DNA from: Bryobacteraceae bacterium
GTDB taxonomy: Bacteria > Acidobacteriota > Terriglobia > Bryobacterales > Bryobacteraceae
DNA length: 38,760 nt
Assembly (NCBI GenBank): GCA_025928545.1
Contig: JAICJH010000063.1
Location: 1-38,760, forward strand
Direction of reading: 5' to 3'
A program made the position numbers and the translations under genes. This document shows, piece after piece, positions 8,143-16,019 of this stretch. The notes under the pieces are model-generated. The model made no database searches, was not told where the DNA came from, and was given only the letters and a program-made list of their open reading frames with translations. How positions within the stretch are numbered: position 1 is the stretch's first letter; every line of letters starts with the position of its first letter.

Positions 8143-8178
8143 CCGTTCCATTCGAAACGACCGTTCCATTCGTAACGC
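8143..8178 (+). repeat. 18-base tandem direct repeat upstream of amidase-NamZ fusion
   Basis: Two adjacent copies of an 18-base unit, ccgttccattcgaaacga and ccgttccattcgtaacgc, agree at 16 of 18 positions. They end 14 bases before the preferred start codon at 8193, so they sit in its leader and could be a regulator-binding or RNA element. If the upstream ATG at 8079 were used they would encode a short PF-rich peptide repeat instead. Confidence 0.6.
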
Positions 8179-8192
8179 CCGTCGTTAGCGAT

Positions 8193-10478
8193 ATGCCGTC
8201 CCTGAACAGGCCACAGCTTCGCGCCTGGGCCATTGCTCTGTCTCTCGCTTGCGCCATTGCGTCCGCCCAGACCTTTCCCGGCGCGGCCGAGCTGGATTCC
8301 ACTATCAATCAGGCGATCCGCGAAGAGAAACTTCCGGGAGCAGTCTTGCTGATCGGTCACGACGGAAAGGTCGTCTACCGGAAAGCGTATGGCGAGCGGG
8401 CTGTCGTCCCCACCCATGAGCCCATGACGATTGACACCATCTTCGACATTGCCTCACTCACCAAGATCATTGCCACAACCAGCTCGATGATGAAGCTGTA
8501 CGACGAAGGCCGTTTCTCACCGGACGATCTCGTCACGAAGTATCTGCCGGAATTCCAGGGGGGGCACAGTCCGATCACCATCCGCGATCTGATGACGCAT
8601 TACTCGGGACTTCGGCCCGATCTTGAACTCGAGCCACCATGGAGCGGGTATGAAACAGGAATTCATCGCGCACTGACCGACAAGCCAACCGGACCTCCCG
8701 AAACAAAGTTCGTCTATAGCGATATCAATTTTGAACTGCTCGGCGAAATCGTCCATCGGCTGAGTGGGCTGCCGGAAAACCAGTACGCGGAGCGAATTCT
8801 TTTTGCGCCGCTCGGTATGAACGACACAGGGTATTTGCCGGATAGAAAGCTTCGCCCGCGCATTGCCCCGACCGAAGAGCAAAAAGGCGGCGATATTCTG
8901 CGCGGCGTCGTTCACGATCCCACCGCGCGTTCGATGGGCGGCGTGGCGGGACACGCCGGCGTGTTCTCCACCGCTGATGACCTTGCAAAATACTGCCAGA
9001 TGATTTTGGATGGCGGACGCGGCTTGTTCAAGCCTTCGACAATACGCCTATTTACATCGCCCGCTTCTCCGGCAGGCCAAAAGGACGTTCGCGGGCTCGG
9101 CTGGGATATAGATTCCCGGTATTCGGGAAACCGTGGAAACCTTTTCCCCGCTGGAAAGTCATTCGGGCATACGGGATTCACCGGCACATCGATCTGGATT
9201 GATCCGACTTCAAAGTCCTATGTCATTCTGCTGGCCAACGCGGTGCATCCACACGCACGCCCCGCCATCACTCCGCTTCGCCGAGCCGTTGCGACACTGG
9301 TCGCCGCCAACCTCGGCTATAGCGAGACCCTCACCGGTCTCGACGTATTGGTGGCCGATAAATTCAGCGAGCTTCGGGGGAAGAAAGTCGGGCTGATTAC
9401 AAACCAGACCGGAATCGACCGTCAGGGAAAACGCAATGTCGATTTGATGGTACAGGCCGGAGTCAAGGTGGTTGCTCTCTTCTCTCCCGAGCATGGCTTC
9501 GCCGGAGTAGAAGATCGTCCCGGCATAGCCAACGCAGTAGATCCCGCCACCGGTCTCCGTATATGGAGTCTCTACGGCTCGACAACGCGGCCAACACCCG
9601 AAATGCTGGCAGGTATCGATACTCTGGTTTTCGATATCCAGGATGTCGGGGTTCGTTTTTATACCTACGAAACGACCATGCTTTATGCAATGCAGGAGGC
9701 CGCCAAGCTCAAGATCACATTCTGTGTGTTGGATCGCCCGAATCCACTGACAGGCAATCACGTGGAAGGCCCGATGCTGGATACGGACAAGTTCTCTTTC
9801 ACCGGTGCTTTTCCGCTTCCTTTGCGCCACGGTCTTACGATGGGAGAATTAGCCCGCCTGGAGAATGGCGAGCTCGGCCTGGGCGCGGACCTCAAAGTAA
9901 TCGAGATGACGGGCTGGCATCGCGATCAGTGGTTCGATTTCACCGGTCAACCCTGGGTGAATCCATCTCCCAACATTCGCAATCTGGACGAAGCGATTCT
10001 TTACCCGGCGCTCGCGCTGATCGAATCCTCCCCCAATTACTCAGTGGGACGCGGCACTGATGCTCCGTTCGAGCAGGTCGGCGCCGACTGGATTGAAGGG
10101 TCCGCGCTTGCGGATTACATGATTGCGCGCGAGATACCCGGGGTGCGGTTTCATTCCGTTGAGTTCACGCCTTCTTCTTCGAATTTCAGCGGCAAAAAAA
10201 TTCGCGGGATAGGTATCGAGATCACGGATCGCGAGGCTTTTTCCGCTGCCAGACTTGGAATCGAACTGGCAACTGCACTCGGCAAGCTCTATCCGGGAAA
10301 AATCAACTGGGAATTGAGCAAGCGCCTCATTGGCAGTCAGGCGGTTCTGTCAGCTTTGGAAAGTCAAAACATTGTCTCGGGCCAAAATTCGGTGGCCCGC
10401 AACGAGGCGCTGAACGCTGCCAACATCGGCATTGCGCGATTTTCTGCTTTGCGCGCGAAATACCTGTTGTATCAGTGA
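8193..10478 (+). CDS. Secreted serine amidase (beta-lactamase fold) fused to NamZ exo-muramidase domain
   Basis: This 761-residue protein joins two enzymes of wall recycling. The start at 8193 gives a normal signal peptide (MPSLNRPQLRAWAIALSLA, cleaved near AIASAQ); an open frame from 8079 adds 38 residues with no such signal. Residues about 30-375 are a class-C beta-lactamase-fold hydrolase: SLTK holds the nucleophile (S88, K91 in this numbering), YSDIN is the second motif and HTG (326-328) the third. Residues about 380-761 are a DUF1343/NamZ domain, with GLITNQTGID, FSPEHGF, FDIQDVGVRFYTY and LDRPNP. In Bacillus subtilis the separate neighbours AmiE (N-acetylmuramyl-L-Ala amidase) and NamZ act one after the other on muropeptides, so the fusion probably removes peptide and then MurNAc. 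Both domains appear intact. Confidence 0.9.
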   Translation: MPSLNRPQLRAWAIALSLACAIASAQTFPGAAELDSTINQAIREEKLPGAVLLIGHDGKVVYRKAYGERAVVPTHEPMTIDTIFDIASLTKIIATTSSMMKLYDEGRFSPDDLVTKYLPEFQGGHSPITIRDLMTHYSGLRPDLELEPPWSGYETGIHRALTDKPTGPPETKFVYSDINFELLGEIVHRLSGLPENQYAERILFAPLGMNDTGYLPDRKLRPRIAPTEEQKGGDILRGVVHDPTARSMGGVAGHAGVFSTADDLAKYCQMILDGGRGLFKPSTIRLFTSPASPAGQKDVRGLGWDIDSRYSGNRGNLFPAGKSFGHTGFTGTSIWIDPTSKSYVILLANAVHPHARPAITPLRRAVATLVAANLGYSETLTGLDVLVADKFSELRGKKVGLITNQTGIDRQGKRNVDLMVQAGVKVVALFSPEHGFAGVEDRPGIANAVDPATGLRIWSLYGSTTRPTPEMLAGIDTLVFDIQDVGVRFYTYETTMLYAMQEAAKLKITFCVLDRPNPLTGNHVEGPMLDTDKFSFTGAFPLPLRHGLTMGELARLENGELGLGADLKVIEMTGWHRDQWFDFTGQPWVNPSPNIRNLDEAILYPALALIESSPNYSVGRGTDAPFEQVGADWIEGSALADYMIAREIPGVRFHSVEFTPSSSNFSGKKIRGIGIEITDREAFSAARLGIELATALGKLYPGKINWELSKRLIGSQAVLSALESQNIVSGQNSVARNEALNAANIGIARFSALRAKYLLYQ

Positions 10479-10511
10479 TGCCCTGGTAAGATTTGGAATC
10501 ATTCTCCAATG

Positions 10512-10540
10512 AAAAAGGGCGGCCCCGAGAGGTCGCCCTT
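10512..10540 (-). terminator. Intrinsic terminator of the AT-hook gene
   Basis: Read on the minus strand, AAGGGCGACC pairs with GGCCGCCCTT (one G-U pair) across a six-base loop and is followed at once by a run of T. It lies 36 bases after the stop of the small AT-hook gene and fits a textbook Rho-independent terminator for it. Confidence 0.75.
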
Positions 10541-10575
10541 CACCAGATATCCAGCGGTCTTATGAAAGCTCCGAA

Positions 10576-10782
10576 TCAGGTTGCAGCCGAAGCGGTCTTT
10601 TGGCCGCTGTTCTTGTTCTTGCTCCCAACCGGACGCCCGCGCTTTTTCGCTTCGACCATCCATGATGGCGGTCGACCGCGACGTTTCCCGCGTCCGCGTG
10701 CCAACCTCTCGAGGCTCATAATTGCCTCTTCCAGTTGTTCCCGTTCCTGTTTCAGTTCGCCCAGAATTTTTGAAACGTCCAT
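10576..10782 (-). CDS. Small coiled-coil protein with two AT-hook-like motifs
   Basis: A 68-residue protein. Residues 1-28 form a heptad-like helix (ILGELKQEREQLEEAIMSLE), and the basic C-terminal half holds two RGRP cores (GKRRGRPPS and KKRGRPVGSKNK), the AT-hook signature that inserts Arg-Gly-Arg into the minor groove of AT-rich DNA. This suggests a dimeric, DNA-binding, nucleoid-type protein. It is a stand-alone unit: its own terminator follows and a plausible promoter lies about 100 bases upstream. It is too short for reliable family assignment, but the composition, terminator and promoter argue for a real gene. Confidence 0.8.
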   Translation of the reverse strand: MDVSKILGELKQEREQLEEAIMSLERLARGRGKRRGRPPSWMVEAKKRGRPVGSKNKNSGQKTASAAT

Positions 10783-10881
10783 GCCCAGCCTCCCGTTAAT
10801 TTGCGTTCCCTATTCGCTGATCCCCACTCGGTCGTTCATACGGAACAAAAATGGATGAATCGATAGTAGTTCACTGTTAAA

Positions 10882-10911
10882 TTTGTACTCCACAAACGGG
10901 GATCAATGCAA
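10882..10911 (-). promoter_or_regulatory. Possible promoter of the AT-hook gene
   Basis: On the minus strand TTGCAT and TACAAA are separated by 18 bases, giving a leader of roughly 90 bases before the AT-hook ATG. The match is only moderate. The rest of the 213-base gap to the APC permease holds nothing else I recognise. Confidence 0.3.
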
Positions 10912-10995
10912 GCTCGCGATACTGTTACCCCCTTGTAAAGGTCGGTAAGCGGACGCGACTGCGGGCGAAGTTGTAAACGTGAGTGGCCAGACATA

Positions 10996-12363
10996 TTAGC
11001 GTGTCTGTCGCCGCTTCCAGTAAAAATAGAACGGTAATCCGAGCAAGATCAACAGAATTCCAGCCACCGACTGAATCGGCCGATCGCGTAACGTGCTTAA
11101 CTCCAGCGCCGCCGCTCCAATCAAAAAGAGTACCGGTACAACTGGGTAGCCTAATGTTCGATATGGTCGAATAAGGTCCGGTCTTTTCCTCCGCAGAACG
11201 AAAACGGAGGCAGCGGCCATCGCGTACAGAATCCAGCTGCCGAAGATCACGAAATTGAATAAATCGTCGTACTTTCCGGATAGCACCAGGATGGCAGCCC
11301 AGCCGCTCATCATCAGGATCGAAACACCCGGAGTCCGAAACACCGGGTGCACACGGGCAGCTGCTTTGAAGAACAGTCCATCGCGGGCGGCTGCGTAGGG
11401 CACTCGCGCACCGGTCAGGATAGAACCATTGAGAGCCGCGAATATGGAAATCATCGCGGCTATCGAAACGAGCCCAGCGCCAACCGGTCCCTGAATTCTT
11501 TGCATCATCTCGGCGGCGACGAGTTTGTGCGCCCCCACCTCAGCCGGCGTCAGTACTCGAAAATACGCCCAGTTTGCCAGCATGTAAATCGCAATAACCA
11601 GCGAAGTGCCCAATATCAGCGCCAAAGGCAGGTTCTTGCCTGGATTCTTGATTTCAGAGGCAACCATCCCCACGTTATTCCAGCCGTCATAGGCCCAAAG
11701 CGCCGCCACCAGCGCGGCAACAAAGCCGGTGGCCAGCGGCGGAACTCCTGAAGGCGCCGGAGACGCTCCGCCTGCGACAGGATGCGTATACAGAATTCCG
11801 GCCACAATTACGAACGCAATCAGCGCCAGTTTTACGGCTGTCATCGCCACCTGAACGCCGCCGCCAAAACGAACTCCGAAATAATTCACCAGGCCGAGGG
11901 CCAGAATCAGCACCAATGCGAAGATCTGTCCGTACTTGATTGGAAAAGGCCCGATGGTGAACCAGACCAATTCGAATTGCGGGACGAAGTGTGCCGTGTA
12001 TTCGAAAAACGCAGTTGCCAGAGTCGCGATGGAACCGCTTTTCCCAATCCACATCTGCACCCAGCTGTAAAGAAATCCCCAGACCGGTCCCCATGCCTCG
12101 GTCAGATATACGTATTCGCCACCCGCTCCGGGCATGGCGGCAGCTAACTCGGCATAGGTGAGCGCGCCGGCCAGGGAAAGGGCGCCTCCCACTACCCAGA
12201 CCAGAAATACCAGCGGGACTGTGCCGACGCTGTTGATCATGGTTTGCGGCACTCGAAAAATGCCACTGCCGATTACAGTGCCGATCACGATCGCGAGCGA
12301 TGCCGCCAGACCCAGATCTCTTCTGAGTTCGGTAATTCCGGATTTCGGTTTTTCGCCGGTCAT
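10996..12363 (-). CDS. APC-family amino acid permease
   Basis: A 455-residue inner-membrane transporter with about 12 membrane helices. The N terminus has the APC superfamily signature GTVIGSGIFRVP, the first-helix substrate-binding glycines, and later EYVYLTEAWGPVWGF and FVAALVAALWAYDGWNNVG, as in amino acid/polyamine exchangers of the LAT type. Substrate cannot be told from sequence. The frame is open to 12456, but 12363 is chosen as start because its ATG overlaps the stop of the upstream symporter (ATGA), a typical coupling signal, and because the TM1 motif then falls at the usual distance. It is the second gene of a two-transporter operon. Confidence 0.9.
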   Translation of the reverse strand: MTGEKPKSGITELRRDLGLAASLAIVIGTVIGSGIFRVPQTMINSVGTVPLVFLVWVVGGALSLAGALTYAELAAAMPGAGGEYVYLTEAWGPVWGFLYSWVQMWIGKSGSIATLATAFFEYTAHFVPQFELVWFTIGPFPIKYGQIFALVLILALGLVNYFGVRFGGGVQVAMTAVKLALIAFVIVAGILYTHPVAGGASPAPSGVPPLATGFVAALVAALWAYDGWNNVGMVASEIKNPGKNLPLALILGTSLVIAIYMLANWAYFRVLTPAEVGAHKLVAAEMMQRIQGPVGAGLVSIAAMISIFAALNGSILTGARVPYAAARDGLFFKAAARVHPVFRTPGVSILMMSGWAAILVLSGKYDDLFNFVIFGSWILYAMAAASVFVLRRKRPDLIRPYRTLGYPVVPVLFLIGAAALELSTLRDRPIQSVAGILLILLGLPFYFYWKRRQTR

Positions 12364-13799
12364 TTCGCCTCGTTTCCATTTCTGGCGCCCGGTATCGCAA
12401 AAGATGCGGCGTAACCGGCGCCGAAAGTCGTCGCACTTCCGATCATCACCCACCACGTGAACGGAATATCAGTCGCGAACTTTACGTAGAGCATCGCAGC
12501 CAAACCTGCGACAACGCCGGCGATAGCTGCATTTTCGCCAGGTTTTCTCGTCAGCACGCCCAGCAGGAACAGGCCCAGGAGAATGCCCAGTGTTACGGAA
12601 GCGATGCGCAGGCCGCTTTCGAGCACCGAACCCCACTGGCTCGCCACCAGCGCGATAGCACCCAGTACAATGCCCCAAAAAACCGTGGAAAAACGCGCAA
12701 CTTTCAGGTAATGCACCGGCAAGCGGAGAGATTTTGTCAGGGGCTCATAGAAATCCACCACGGTGGCGGAGGCCAAGGAGTTCAGTGCGGCGGAGAGATT
12801 AGCCATAGCCGCGGCGATAATCGCAGCCATCGCGAGCCCGGCAATTCCGATTGGCAGCGATTCCCAGATGAACGACGGATAAAGGCGATCAGGTTGCGCC
12901 AGAGGTGGTTGCCCGCTGCGATAGACCCAGAGCAGCATGCCGATGGTGAGAAAGAGCGTGAACTGCACAAAAATCACAACCCAGCTGGAAAACAGCGCAG
13001 CCCGGCTTTGGCGCTGGTTCTTCGCGCTCAACAGGCGTTGGACCACTAGTTGGTCCGTTCCGTGGCTTGCGGTGGTCAGGAAACAACCGCCGATGAACCC
13101 TGCCCAAATTGTGTACGGTTTCGTGAGCGACCAATGAAGATCGAACACCTGAAGCTTGCCTGCCGCGGATGCCAGATCCAGAGCATGACCCAGGCCACCC
13201 GGGATCTTGCCGATCAGCACGAAGAAGCTTACGCTCGCGCCAATCACATACATACACATCTGGACAACGTCGGTCCAGATCACGGCCGTCATGCCGCCTT
13301 CGAATGTGTAGAACAGGGTCAGCGCCATGATCACGGCGATCGAAGCAAGGCCGCCCGTCTTCAGGATGATCGAAATGACGATCGAAATCGCGAAGACCCG
13401 AACTCCCTCCGCCAGCGCGCGGGTAGCCAGAAAGATGCCGGACGCAACCTTGCGCACATGGGGTCCGAAACGGCGCTGCATCAGTTCATACGCGGTGAAC
13501 ATCTGGCGTTCGAAGTAGCGCGGCAGGAAAATTGTTGAGATCACAACCCGCGCCAGCAGATAGCCGAAAACTACCTGAAGAAAGACATAACTGCCCGCAT
13601 ATGCAAGTGGCGGCGTTCCGATGATCGTCAGGGTGCTGGTTTCCGCGGAAACAATGGAAAGCGCAATAGCCCACCAGGGCGCCGTCTGACCGCCCAGAAA
13701 GTAATCTTTCAGGGACGTCTGGTTCGCGCGGAACCGAGCGCCGAACCAGGTGACCCCGGCAAGGTAAGCAACGATGATGGCGAGGTCGACCGTACGCAC
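12360..13799 (-). CDS. Sodium:solute symporter (SSS family)
   Basis: A 479-residue membrane protein with about 13 helices and SSS-family features: DYFLGGQTAPWWAIALSIVSAETSTLT near the N terminus region, then FTAYELMQRRFG, TFEGGMTAVIWTDVVQ and a C-terminal GLFLLGVLTRKPGENAAIAG. It couples Na+ entry to uptake of a small solute such as a sugar, amino acid or carboxylate; the substrate is unknown. The frame runs on upstream to 14288, but that part is antisense to the glycosyltransferase gene and not membrane-like, so the GTG at 13799 (MRTVDLAIIVAYLAG) is chosen. An extended -10 lies 13 bases before it, suggesting a leaderless or nearly leaderless message. Its stop overlaps the start of the APC permease. 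Confidence 0.88.
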   Translation of the reverse strand: MRTVDLAIIVAYLAGVTWFGARFRANQTSLKDYFLGGQTAPWWAIALSIVSAETSTLTIIGTPPLAYAGSYVFLQVVFGYLLARVVISTIFLPRYFERQMFTAYELMQRRFGPHVRKVASGIFLATRALAEGVRVFAISIVISIILKTGGLASIAVIMALTLFYTFEGGMTAVIWTDVVQMCMYVIGASVSFFVLIGKIPGGLGHALDLASAAGKLQVFDLHWSLTKPYTIWAGFIGGCFLTTASHGTDQLVVQRLLSAKNQRQSRAALFSSWVVIFVQFTLFLTIGMLLWVYRSGQPPLAQPDRLYPSFIWESLPIGIAGLAMAAIIAAAMANLSAALNSLASATVVDFYEPLTKSLRLPVHYLKVARFSTVFWGIVLGAIALVASQWGSVLESGLRIASVTLGILLGLFLLGVLTRKPGENAAIAGVVAGLAAMLYVKFATDIPFTWWVMIGSATTFGAGYAASFAIPGARNGNEAK

Positions 13800-13811
13800 G
13801 AGGCTTGCGCG

Positions 13812-13820
13812 ATTGTAACA
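13812..13820 (-). promoter_or_regulatory. Extended -10 element for the symporter gene
   Basis: TGTTACAAT on the minus strand is a TGn-TACAAT extended -10. Transcription would begin about 6 bases before the GTG at 13799. No matching -35 is seen. Confidence 0.4.
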
Positions 13821-13847
13821 GGCGGCTAAACTGGGGAGCGATCCGGC

Positions 13848-16019
13848 TTGAAACCAAAAATCAAAATCGCATTCGCTTCGGGTACGGACGATCTGAATGT
13901 CCTGCTTATCGAGCGAATGAGGAATGTATTTCCGGAACTTCCGCTCTACGTTGTCTCGGAGTTTCCGCCGGCAGGGAAAGACCTGCATTGGGTTCGTTAT
14001 CGGGGCGGTCTCACGGAGAACCTCGCGCGCTGCCGTCACACCTTTCGCGGCAAATCCATCCGCCTGGCGGGTGTTTTGTTGGTGCCCAATGTGCCTTTTC
14101 GGAGGATGCGCGTGCTGGCTTTTCTGCTGGCGCCGCTGTACTTCCTCGCGATCAATGAGAACCTGAACGACTTCATGCTGCGGCCTGGCAGTCTTCCCGC
14201 CATGGGCCGGCATTTTGCGTGGAGAGTGCGCAATTTCGTGCGCTGGCACCTGAATGAGCACGGCGCACTGGCGGGTCGCGGTCTGCACGATTTCACGTAT
14301 TTGATCGCGCGCCTCGCGGGGTTTCTGGCAACGGTCAGGCGCAGAAGCGTGGTTGCGAAAGGCCGCTCAGATGCGGGGCTGGAGGTGTTTTGCGCAGACA
14401 CTCCGGATGCAGCGAGCTTCCGGTACGCGCTTCATGGCGATGAACACTCGTATTTCGATCCGGTGAAACTCGAAGCACTCGACGGACTTGATTCGGCGTA
14501 TACGACACCGTCGCTGCGTTATCTCGATCTCAGTCATCGTGCCTGGCAACAAGGCTGGCCGACCGTTTCTTCCGCTTCAGCGCCATTGGACGAAGCGCGC
14601 TTCGACACGGAAGACCATCTGAGATTTCTCGCGCGAACGGTTGTCAGCCCGCGCGTATTCGCTTCGCAATGGAAGCGTGTCCTTCGGGAAGTGCATGTCT
14701 GCGCTAAAGGGAATCCGGCGGCAATCGGCGTACTCCGAAAAGCTGCAGGGATGGCGTTCCGGCCCGCGCCGTCGTTAACCTGCGCAGTGGCAGAAGAAGA
14801 ATTCCTTGCGCTCGCCGATGGATCGGTAACCGTCCACAGGGGTAAGGCCGCGACAGGCAAGCCTCGGATCATTATTGCCAGCGCCTATCTTCCATTTCCG
14901 CTTTCCCACGGCGGGGCCGTCCGGATCCACAACCTCACTGAGCGCGCGGCCAATTCCTGGGATCAGATCCTGGTATGTTTCGTGGAAACCGACACCCCGC
15001 CACCACCGGAACTGCTGGCACGATTCATCGAGATCGTACTGGTGAAGCGCCAGGGATCGCACTCGGTGCCGCAAACAGGCCGGCCCGAAGTCGTCGAGCA
15101 GTTCGCCTCCGCATCGTTCAGCGCGGCGCTGCGGCAAACCGTGCGTAAATGGCAACCCGCGATTGCGCAACTGGAGTTTACCCAGATGGCGCAGTATGCA
15201 GCCGATTGTGCGCCGGCAAGTCCCGTTCTCGTAGAGCACGATATTACCTTCGACCTCTACGGGCAACTTGCAAAGAACAATCCCGATTGGGATCTGCTGA
15301 GGGAACTCCGGCTGTGGCGGCGCTTTGAAACAGCCTTGTGGCGCGACATGGCTTGCGTGGTGACTATGTCGGATACCGATAAAGCGCAGGTCTCCGGGAC
15401 GCGCGCCGAAACGTTGCCCAACGGAGTGGACTTAAACCGGTTCCGCGTTTCTGAAGGCGCACCGGAGCCACATCGCCTGCTTTTCGTCGGATCCTTCTCG
15501 CATCTGCCGAATATCCTGGCGCTGGATTTCTTCCTGAAAGACGGTTGGGAGCTGCTGCGTGAGACCGTACCCGATGCGCAACTCCACATCATCGCGGGAG
15601 CGAATCACGAATACTTCCTCGAATACCAAAGCTCGCAGGTCCGGCTGAATCTCGACCAGCCTGGACTCGAGGTGGAAGGCTTTGTGTCCGATGTACGCTC
15701 CGCCTATGCACGGGCGGCTGTCGTGATAGCTCCCTTGGTGGCGTCGGCCGGAACCAATCTGAAGATACTGGAAGCCATGGCCTGCGGGAGGCCGGTCATC
15801 AGCACCCCTGGTGGAGTTAATGGACTAGCGCTGACTCCCGGGTCAGACTTTATCCTGGTCCACTCGGGGCGCGAAATGGCAGAAGCGGCTGCGCGCCTTT
15901 TCGCGTCGCCCGAGGAACGAGAGCGTCTTGGTTTAGCCGGGCGGCGGCGAGTGGAGGAATCGTATGGCTGGGATGCAATAGCCGATTTACAAAACGAACT
16001 CTACAGCAGCCTGCTGTGA
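13848..16019 (+). CDS. Large glycosyltransferase, C-terminal GT4-type (GT-B) domain
   Basis: A 723-residue soluble protein. The C-terminal part (about 335-723) is a GT-B glycosyltransferase of family-4 type: PRIIIASAYLPFPLSHGGAV opens the acceptor domain, LLFVGSFSHLPN the donor domain, and GTNLKILEAMACGRPVIST holds the nucleotide-sugar-binding EAxxxG motif. Residues 1-330 form a separate region with a start like a Rossmann strand (KIKIAFASG), a short hydrophobic stretch (VLAFLLAPLYFLAINENLND) and no motif I can assign; it could be a second, degenerate transferase domain. The start is TTG at 13848, supported by GGGGAG 9 bases upstream. It probably builds a cell-surface glycan. Its 3' end overlaps the convergent sulfotransferase gene by 19 bases. 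Confidence 0.88.
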   Translation: MKPKIKIAFASGTDDLNVLLIERMRNVFPELPLYVVSEFPPAGKDLHWVRYRGGLTENLARCRHTFRGKSIRLAGVLLVPNVPFRRMRVLAFLLAPLYFLAINENLNDFMLRPGSLPAMGRHFAWRVRNFVRWHLNEHGALAGRGLHDFTYLIARLAGFLATVRRRSVVAKGRSDAGLEVFCADTPDAASFRYALHGDEHSYFDPVKLEALDGLDSAYTTPSLRYLDLSHRAWQQGWPTVSSASAPLDEARFDTEDHLRFLARTVVSPRVFASQWKRVLREVHVCAKGNPAAIGVLRKAAGMAFRPAPSLTCAVAEEEFLALADGSVTVHRGKAATGKPRIIIASAYLPFPLSHGGAVRIHNLTERAANSWDQILVCFVETDTPPPPELLARFIEIVLVKRQGSHSVPQTGRPEVVEQFASASFSAALRQTVRKWQPAIAQLEFTQMAQYAADCAPASPVLVEHDITFDLYGQLAKNNPDWDLLRELRLWRRFETALWRDMACVVTMSDTDKAQVSGTRAETLPNGVDLNRFRVSEGAPEPHRLLFVGSFSHLPNILALDFFLKDGWELLRETVPDAQLHIIAGANHEYFLEYQSSQVRLNLDQPGLEVEGFVSDVRSAYARAAVVIAPLVASAGTNLKILEAMACGRPVISTPGGVNGLALTPGSDFILVHSGREMAEAAARLFASPEERERLGLAGRRRVEESYGWDAIADLQNELYSSLL

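Noticed and set aside
10509..10565. Eighteen-codon frame with ATG after a TGGTAAGAT promoter-like match
   Set aside because: It runs through the AT-hook terminator hairpin and has no ribosome site; the promoter match is probably chance.
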